A stretch of 47,256 nt of DNA. Origin: an uncultured Planctomycetota bacterium (GTDB lineage: Bacteria; Planctomycetota; Planctomycetia; Pirellulales; Thermoguttaceae). The notes beneath the pieces were generated by a model. That model was not told the DNA's origin and ran no database searches. It was given only the letters and a program-made list of their open reading frames with translations. The stretch covers positions 1 to 47,256 of the forward strand of contig ONJR01000039.1 in assembly GCA_900318195.1 (NCBI GenBank), written 5' to 3'. Of the stretch, positions 42,208 to 47,256 are shown in pieces; positions within the stretch are counted from its first letter, which is position 1, and every line of letters starts with the position of its first letter. Position numbers and translations under genes: made by a program.

Positions 42208-43554
42208 ATGTTTAAACGAATACTAATCGCCAACAGGGGCGAAATCGCGTTGCGCGTAATACGCGCGTGTCGCGAGCTTGGAATCGAATCGGTCGTCGCG
42301 TATAGCGAGGCGGATCGCGGCGCGCGTTACCTTGAACTTGCGGATCGCGCCGTGTGCATAGGACCGGCTCGTTCCGATCAGAGCTATCTTAAGATCGATC
42401 GCGTCATCAGCGCGGCGGAGTTGACGCAAGTCGACGCGATCCATCCTGGTTACGGTTTTCTGTCAGAGAATCCGCATTTTGCCGAGATCTGTCGCAGTTG
42501 CGGTTACGAGTTCATCGGTCCGACGTCTGAAGCGATGGAGTTGCTCGGCAATAAGAACGCTGCGCGCGCGGCGGCGCGTCGTAGTAAGACGCCGACGGTT
42601 CCCGGTAGCGAAGGGCTCGTCACGACGGAAGCCGACGGTCTGGCGATCGCGCGCGAGATCGGTTATCCCGTGCTTGTCAAGGCTTCCGCCGGCGGCGGCG
42701 GGCGCGGTATTAGGCAGGCGAACAACGACTCGGAGCTCAAGCGCGCGTTGCAGGAAGCTGCTCAAGAGGCGCAGTCGGCGTTCGGTAATCCGGACGTATA
42801 TATCGAGAAGTTTATCGAGAATCCTCGGCACGTAGAAGCGCAGATTCTCGCGGACGTTTACGGGAACGTCGTGCATCTTTGGGAGCGCGACTGCTCGCTG
42901 CAGCGTCGCCGTCAGAAGCTCGTCGAGCTCACTCCGGCGCCGAATCTGTCCCTTGCGAAACGCAAGGCGCTTTGCGAAGCGGCGGTGCGGCTGGCGAAGG
43001 AATCAGGTTACACGAACGCCGGCACGGTCGAGTTTATCGTCGATAAGAACGGCGACTTCTACTTTATCGAGATGAACGCGCGGATTCAGGTCGAGCATCC
43101 GGTCACGGAATTGGCGACGGGAATCGATCTTATCAAAGCGCAGATTCGGCTTGCCGCAGGGGAGAAACTGCCGTATACGCAAGCGGATATTAAGCATCGC
43201 GGTTTTGCGATCGAATGCCGTATCAACGCGGAAGACGTCGAGAAGAATTTCCGTCCGTGTCCTGGCAAGATCGAGGAATTGATAGCTCCCGGCGGCTTCG
43301 GCGTGCGTTTCGACTCGCACGCGTACGGCGGTTACGTCGTGAGTCCGTATTACGATTCGATGATCGGCAAACTCCTTGCGACGGCTTCGACGCGCGAGGA
43401 AGGTTTGGCGATCATGATTCGAGCGCTTGAAGAGTTCCGCATTAGCGGTATCAAGACGTCGATACCTCTCCTCCTTGCGATTCTCAAGAGTCCTCAGTTC
43501 GCCGCCGGCTCTCCGGACGTCGGCTTTATCGAACGAAATTTTATGGCGAAATAG
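42208..43554 (+). CDS. accC: Biotin carboxylase subunit of acetyl-CoA carboxylase
   Basis: AccC carboxylates biotin on BCCP using ATP and bicarbonate. The 448 residues have the usual length and motifs: [20 protein letters not shown] at the N-terminus, the ATP-grasp glycine loop [12 protein letters not shown], and [16 protein letters not shown] in the active site. It is the second gene of an accBC operon that ends at the terminator 43583-43617. accA and accD are not in the window. Confidence 0.98.
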   Translation: MFKRILIANRGEIALRVIRACRELGIESVVAYSEADRGARYLELADRAVCIGPARSDQSYLKIDRVISAAELTQVDAIHPGYGFLSENPHFAEICRSCGYEFIGPTSEAMELLGNKNAARAAARRSKTPTVPGSEGLVTTEADGLAIAREIGYPVLVKASAGGGGRGIRQANNDSELKRALQEAAQEAQSAFGNPDVYIEKFIENPRHVEAQILADVYGNVVHLWERDCSLQRRRQKLVELTPAPNLSLAKRKALCEAAVRLAKESGYTNAGTVEFIVDKNGDFYFIEMNARIQVEHPVTELATGIDLIKAQIRLAAGEKLPYTQADIKHRGFAIECRINAEDVEKNFRPCPGKIEELIAPGGFGVRFDSHAYGGYVVSPYYDSMIGKLLATASTREEGLAIMIRALEEFRISGIKTSIPLLLAILKSPQFAAGSPDVGFIERNFMAK

Positions 43555-43582
43555 CGCGTTCCGTTCCTCTTAGATTCCTTGC

Positions 43583-43617
43583 CGCGCGGCTCCTTTCGAC
43601 GAGTCGCGCGTCTTTTT
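43583..43617 (+). terminator. Intrinsic terminator of accBC
   Basis: A 9-bp stem with one G-U pair (43583-43591 with 43602-43610) is followed by TCTTTTT. Confidence 0.85.
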
Positions 43618-43993
43618 ATCGTTCGTCGTAACGATTGCGCGCGTTGCAGAGGCGCGTGTGAAAATTTCTTGTGAAAATTGCAACTTTGATCTTGTTGGAT
43701 TTCTTAAAAAAGTTCATAATCATGTATGGTCGAGTAGACCGTCGCGACGTAGCGCGCTTGTCGACGTTTTTAATCGTAGAAACTGGCAAGAAGGCTCAAG
43801 TCGGTCGGTCGAAAAGTCGATACAGTTACTGTGAGCGGGACAGACAGACGTCTTTCCTTGACTCTCCGTAGCGCATAGGCGGAGCCAGGACGGTACGCTT
43901 GCGCGTTGCGATCCACACGTAGTACACGACGCCGCGCGTTGGTAACGCTCGCGCAACGAAGGCGCTTCTGAGTTTGTTTTCAGGAGGAACGAA
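43618..43993. other. 376-base region upstream of the FlgM-like gene
   Basis: The first part (about 43655-43725) is AT-rich and probably holds promoter signals, though no convincing hexamer pair was found. A 66-codon open frame at 43671 lacks a ribosome binding site and looks accidental. A short inverted repeat (CTCCG...CGGAG near 43862-43882) is present. AGGAGGAA just before 43994 is the next gene's ribosome binding site. Confidence 0.45.
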
Positions 43994-44272
43994 ATGAATA
44001 TAAACAGAATATCCGGCGCGCAGGGCGTTGTCAATGTTCGGTCCAACGGCGCGCTGAATCGCAACGCTGAGGCGCGGCGACCAGTTGAAACGCGCGACGA
44101 AATGAATATATCGAGCGCGCGTGAAGCGACGTCGCTCGCGGCGTCCGATCCTAACGCCGATATCAGGTTGGATCTCGTTAATCGCGTCCGCGCGGAGATC
44201 CAGGCTGGCACGTACTATTCCGACGAGAAGTTCGAGATTGCGATCGAACGCATGTTCAACTCGTTCGAGTAG
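43994..44272 (+). CDS. FlgM-like anti-sigma-28 factor
   Basis: The 92-residue protein starts MNINRISGAQGV, has a disordered Arg/Asn/Glu-rich middle, and ends with IRLDLVNRVRAEIQAGTYYSDEKFEIAIERMF. This is the conserved C-terminal half of FlgM, which binds and inhibits the flagellar sigma factor FliA. AGGAGG a few bases before the ATG is the strongest ribosome binding site nearby. No other flagellar gene is present in the window. It most likely controls motility genes elsewhere; a non-flagellar anti-sigma role is possible. Confidence 0.75.
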   Translation: MNINRISGAQGVVNVRSNGALNRNAEARRPVETRDEMNISSAREATSLAASDPNADIRLDLVNRVRAEIQAGTYYSDEKFEIAIERMFNSFE

Positions 44273-44295
44273 TCCGCAGTCTACTAGCATATAAC

Positions 44296-44575
44296 TACGG
44301 CGTCCTAGAATCGCGCGCGCGGAGTTGTGTCGCGTCCCTGTGTTGGCGCGGCGGTATTTCTCGCACGAGCGCGTGATTCGCAACGTACGTATGGCGCCGT
44401 AGAGACGCATTTCACGGCTTGTGTCGCGTCCTTGGGTAGTCGCGGCGGTATATGACGCTGAAGCGTTTCGATAAGATATCCTACGGTTCCGTAGAACCGC
44501 GTAACAGAGTTCTAGTCGCGTCCTTGAGTTGGCGTCGGCGGCGCTCAGACTGTTGCGCGATTCTTCTATTTCTTG
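44296..44575 (+). repeat. Three tandem ~93-bp imperfect repeats (non-coding)
   Basis: Repeats start at 44296, 44390 and 44482. Each opens with a near-palindrome of the form TAYGG-N2-CCKTA followed by AGA. Each then has a conserved core about 30 bases later (TGTCGCGTCC-N3-GTT-rich, then CGCGGCGGTAT in the first two copies and a diverged form in the third). No reading frame or ribosome binding site is shared. The function is unknown; repeated structured RNA or protein-binding sites are possible. Confidence 0.65.
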
Positions 44576-44628
44576 CGTCGGTCGGCGCGTCTCTGATTTG
44601 TTTAACTCACGTTTGCGGGCGCGGCGTC

Positions 44629-45783
44629 TTAATTGTTTCTCTCTTCGTCGCTACTCTGTTGCGAGCCTTCCCTTTCGAGCGTGGCAAGCATTCTGGGAAT
44701 ATTGAAATCGGGATTGTATAGGCTCGGCAATTTTGCACGTTCCACCATATCGGTCGCGTTCTCACAAATATCGATCTGTCGCAGTGTCGCTTTGAATAGC
44801 GCGTCGAGCGTTTGGAGTTTGGCGCTTTGCCGCGCGTCAAACACGTCTTGCGCGTTTGCGTCCGCGCCGCTTTGAGTCGTGTCGAGCGTCTTGCCGCGTT
44901 CTGTCGCGTCGCAGGTTCCCCAAGAGATAAACGCGGCGTTGCGACCTTCGGTCGGCGCTTTGAGAATAAAGCGCGCGCGATATTCCTTACTCTTACGAAA
45001 CGCGTATATTTTCGTGATATTGTAACGCTGTATCGCGTTGTTTTGCTGTAGAAAATCGACGAGCGCGGCGGCGTCGCGTAGCGCCCCTTGCGCGGTCTTG
45101 CCGGCGGTGGTCTCGCTCTCTTTCGTCACGCCTAAAATTTGCGGCAGCGTCTGGTACGAATCGGGATGGTCGAGGAAGTATTGGGTCGGCAGTTTTTCAC
45201 CTTGCGCGTCGACGAGGTAGTAATCCCCCGAGTTGAGTTTGCGCGCGAACGCGTTCGTTTCCGCCAAGGCGTCGTACGCGCCCGGGTTGTCGCGCTGAAA
45301 CGCTTCGTAGGCTTGCGCGTACTCTTCTGGGAATCGATTGCGTATCTCCTCGAGCGCGTTGGCGGCGTTTTGCGCCGACGCGTCGACGACGGCGACCGGG
45401 TTGCGAAAGACGAGTCTCGCCTTGACGAGCGCGGGATACTGACATACAATGCTTTCGACGTCGAGTATCATGGGATGGGCTTTAAACGCTTCTTTTAGCG
45501 CTTCGACAAAATTTGCGTCGAAGGACGCGAGCGGCTTGTTGTGGTACTCTGGCGGCAAGAGATCGAGAACTTCATGCGGAATGACCCTTGAATACCATGT
45601 CGGCGGGTCTAGTACGTAAATATTCCTTTGTGTAACGGCGTATTCTGGCATTAGCGCGATTTCGTCTTTGTAATGCCGCCATACAATGACAAACGGAGCG
45701 GCGAGACACGCAACGACGATCGTCTGCCGCCAAAACGCGCGTTGCGTTCTACCAAAAAAAATATTCATGAACCAGCTTTTCAT
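44629..45783 (-). CDS. FtsQ/DivIB-like membrane protein
   Basis: The 384-residue protein has a short cytoplasmic N-terminus, one transmembrane helix (about 21-36, TIVVACLAAPFVIVW), and a periplasmic domain. The order of motifs resembles the POTRA and beta domains of FtsQ: a segment with ALKEAFKAHPMILDVESI, then VKARLVFRNPVAVVD, later DYYLVDAQGEKLP and a following LPQILGV. FtsQ links early and late division proteins. Planctomycetes lack FtsZ but may keep some divisome genes. The C-terminal ~60 residues are polar and probably disordered. The promoter is at 45914-45946. Membrane topology is firm; the FtsQ relationship is tentative. Confidence 0.6.
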   Translation of the reverse strand: MKSWFMNIFFGRTQRAFWRQTIVVACLAAPFVIVWRHYKDEIALMPEYAVTQRNIYVLDPPTWYSRVIPHEVLDLLPPEYHNKPLASFDANFVEALKEAFKAHPMILDVESIVCQYPALVKARLVFRNPVAVVDASAQNAANALEEIRNRFPEEYAQAYEAFQRDNPGAYDALAETNAFARKLNSGDYYLVDAQGEKLPTQYFLDHPDSYQTLPQILGVTKESETTAGKTAQGALRDAAALVDFLQQNNAIQRYNITKIYAFRKSKEYRARFILKAPTEGRNAAFISWGTCDATERGKTLDTTQSGADANAQDVFDARQSAKLQTLDALFKATLRQIDICENATDMVERAKLPSLYNPDFNIPRMLATLEREGSQQSSDEERNN

Positions 45784-45913
45784 CTCGCTTGTTCTCCGTC
45801 GAGTCGCGCGTTGCGCGACATTGCGTCGCGCGCGTCGCGTTCGTCTTACGATTCCTCTTGTCTTAGCGCGTTAAAAAGATTATCCTTATCATTGCGCGGC
45901 GCGGTCGCGTTGA

Positions 45914-45946
45914 GAATAATTGTATTATTCGCGCGCGCGTCGTCAA
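45914..45946 (-). promoter_or_regulatory. Promoter of the FtsQ-like gene with an overlapping inverted repeat
   Basis: On the minus strand: TTGACG (45941-45946), 16-base spacer, TACAAT (45919-45924). The -10 lies in the centre of the perfect inverted repeat GAATAAT-TGT-ATTATTC (45914-45930), a likely operator. A second AT-rich element at 45878-45893 resembles part of a Fur-type box. Confidence 0.6.
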
Positions 45947-46001
45947 GTCGTCGTAGGACGCGGCTTAGTGTAAGCTTTGGTCGAGGCAAGGAGAGTCTTA
46001 G

Positions 46002-46622
46002 ATGGAATCATCGTCTGGAATTGATTTGCGCGAATGCGAGGCGTCGTCATTCGCGTCGCGCGCGCGGTTGGCTTGTACGCGTCGTCGCGCGCTTGCAACG
46101 CTCGGCGCGACGACGTTAGCGGTCGCGTTGAACGCGGTTGAAGGCGGCTGCGCGGCGTTCAACGCGTTTAAGTCGGTCGACGTCGGCGCGGCGACGCGCG
46201 CGGCGGAAAACGCGACGCGGGACGCTTCGCGCGAACTTGAACGTCTGTCCGCGTTGCATACGGATCGCAAACTGTCGGTCTGCTTTATAGGCGTTTCCGG
46301 GGGCGCTGAGGCGTCGTCGCTATCGGACGCGACGCGCGAGCGGTTGGGCGAGGTGAAAGGTATTAAGCTTTTCGATAAGTCTACGGTTCAGGAGGCGCTC
46401 AAAGAGAGCGGGGTTAGGGCGAACAACGTCTTTATTCCGACGGAGCGCGCGAAATTTGTCGACGCGCTTGGCGAACCGGTCGACTACCTTCTCGCCGGCT
46501 ATGTTGAGGACGTTGATCTCGAAGAGACCGCCGAGACGAAGGGTAAGACGCAACGAGCGTATAAGCTCGAACTTGTCGAACTCGAGACGAATAAAAAGTG
46601 CGAATTCCTGGCGAATCTGTAG
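46002..46622 (+). CDS. Probable exported (lipo)protein with CsgG/LpoB-like domain
   Basis: A Tat-like signal CTRRRALATLGATTLAVAL ends near Cys50 (VEGGC, a poor lipobox). The mature part of ~150 residues reads KLSVCFIGVSGG...KGIKLFDKSTVQEALKESG...LGEPVDYLLAGYVEDVD. This pattern of strand, helix and 'DYLLAG' strand resembles the nucleotide-free Rossmann-like domain of CsgG, LpoB and FlgT lipoproteins. AAGGAGA (45988-45994) supports the start. It is followed by another probable lipoprotein of similar layout at 46802. The function may be envelope or secretion related. Confidence in export is good, in family moderate. Confidence 0.6.
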   Translation: MESSSGIDLRECEASSFASRARLACTRRRALATLGATTLAVALNAVEGGCAAFNAFKSVDVGAATRAAENATRDASRELERLSALHTDRKLSVCFIGVSGGAEASSLSDATRERLGEVKGIKLFDKSTVQEALKESGVRANNVFIPTERAKFVDALGEPVDYLLAGYVEDVDLEETAETKGKTQRAYKLELVELETNKKCEFLANL

Positions 46623-46801
46623 TCTCGAGTCTTTTCAAGCGCGCGTTTTACCGCGTGAACGCTGGATTTAACAAGTTTAATGATTATGCGGATTTTGTTT
46701 AATAATTCCCCGTCTTTGGTCGATAAGTATAGTAGCGGCGCCTGCAAGTTGGTTGCGGGCGACCGTTATTGAATTGGTATTAATCGAACAAGGACGTTGA
46801 T

Positions 46802-47256
46802 ATGACGAACCGCCGACAATTTATTCTTGCGCTTCTTCTGGCGACTTTCGGGTCGCTCACGTTACTAGGCGCGACGGGTTGCGCCGGCGCTTTAATGATG
46901 CCGTACTATCTAATCTACGGCACGGAAGCTCCTCCCGTCTTTAAAGACGAGGTTAAGGCGATTCCGAAGGGCTCCAAACTCGTCGTTATCTGCCGTTCGA
47001 ATCTTAATCTTTTTGGGACGTCGAATCCTAATCACGATCTTGCGACCGCCATTACGCTACACGTTTCGAGGAATATTAAGAATAAGAACAAGAAGAAGCT
47101 GGAATGGATTCCGGTGGATCGCGTCATGGAAAAGTTCGACGAAGAGCAATTCAATTCTCTGAGTTTTGAAAAGATGGGCGCGGAGCTAGGCGCGGATTAC
47201 GTCATTGGAATCGAGCTTGATTCCTTTGAAATTCACCATTCGACGCAATTTTATCA
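46802..47256 (+). CDS. Probable lipoprotein (3' partial), function unknown
   Basis: Starting at an ATG, the sequence has a classical lipoprotein signal (TNRRQFILALLLATFGSLTL) with a lipobox-like LGATGC around Cys27. The mature part includes AIPKGSKLVVICRSNLNLFG and, near the window edge, MGAELGADYVIGIELDSFEI. The frame remains open at 47256, so the C-terminus is missing. The 'GADYVIG' strand and order resemble the preceding gene, suggesting related envelope proteins. AAGGAC a few bases upstream may be the ribosome binding site. Confidence 0.65.
   Translation, partial: MTNRRQFILALLLATFGSLTLLGATGCAGALMMPYYLIYGTEAPPVFKDEVKAIPKGSKLVVICRSNLNLFGTSNPNHDLATAITLHVSRNIKNKNKKKLEWIPVDRVMEKFDEEQFNSLSFEKMGAELGADYVIGIELDSFEIHHSTQFY

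Noticed and set aside
43671..43871. 66-codon frame upstream of the FlgM-like gene
   Set aside because: It starts at GTG in AT-rich DNA without a Shine-Dalgarno and encodes no recognisable domain; more likely leader or promoter sequence.
44296..44575. CRISPR array
   Set aside because: The period is ~93 bases with only partial repeat identity and no uniform short repeats with unique spacers.
1..47256. tRNA or rRNA genes
   Set aside because: No T-loop-like GGTTCGAATC block with matching acceptor arms, and no rRNA sequence, was found on reading both strands.

Overview
The window looks like chromosomal DNA of a planctomycete (Planctomycetota), probably an anaerobic or gut-associated one. This is inferred from content, not from a marker gene. 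The evidence is a TPR protein ending in two RNA polymerase alpha-CTD-like domains (a planctomycete speciality), a conserved secreted protein of planctomycete type, an autotransporter-like barrel, a FlgM-like protein, a PPi-type phosphofructokinase, a split-Soret-type dihaem protein, and housekeeping genes scattered singly or in short operons. The DNA is very rich in CpG and GCGC, while GGCC is conspicuously rare. No tRNA, rRNA, CRISPR array, insertion sequence or prophage was recognised.

Layout. 1-5701: 3' end of an alkaline-phosphatase-fold/LamG exoprotein, a ZnuC-like ATPase with a metal-binding tail, ahcY, a DUF1015 protein, hisH and an FmdB-type zinc ribbon, all on the plus strand. 5826-6869: a PD-(D/E)XK Rpn-family nuclease with a long DEVR repeat. 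7337-10127: clpX, an RpiB-like isomerase and a secreted thioredoxin-fold protein. 10212-19303 (minus strand): tgt-exbD, the TPR/alpha-CTD protein, a secreted protein, guaB with a leader that resembles a transcription attenuator, and an autotransporter followed by a sigma-region-2-only protein. 19760-25050: an amino-sugar-like set (SIS isomerase, PIG-L deacetylase, GATase-like protein, PPi-PFK) and a BASS-family transporter. 25117-28228 (minus): a second RpiB with an insertion, an SDR enzyme and a MATE exporter. 28425-30032: a frameshifted YhgA/Rpn gene followed by a free-standing duplicate of its C-terminal module. 29994-32930: a large secreted helical protein. 33244-36913: a membrane protein, then nadB and a dihaem protein. 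37257-43554: lysR-dapB, rpmE, prfA-prmC and accB-accC. 43994-47256: a FlgM-like protein, a three-copy ~93-bp tandem repeat, an FtsQ-like protein and two probable lipoproteins.

The most interesting signals are two. (1) The guaB leader: a strong promoter, a perfect intrinsic terminator before the gene, and an upstream strand that can pair with the terminator's 5' arm while enclosing a 64-nt structured domain. This is the design of a riboswitch or attenuator, and I do not recognise the class. (2) The Rpn genes: both contain a perfect Shine-Dalgarno plus ATG inside the gene just before the C-terminal helical region. In one locus exactly this internal translation unit has been copied as a separate downstream gene, which fits the intragenic-antitoxin model known for Rpn proteins.
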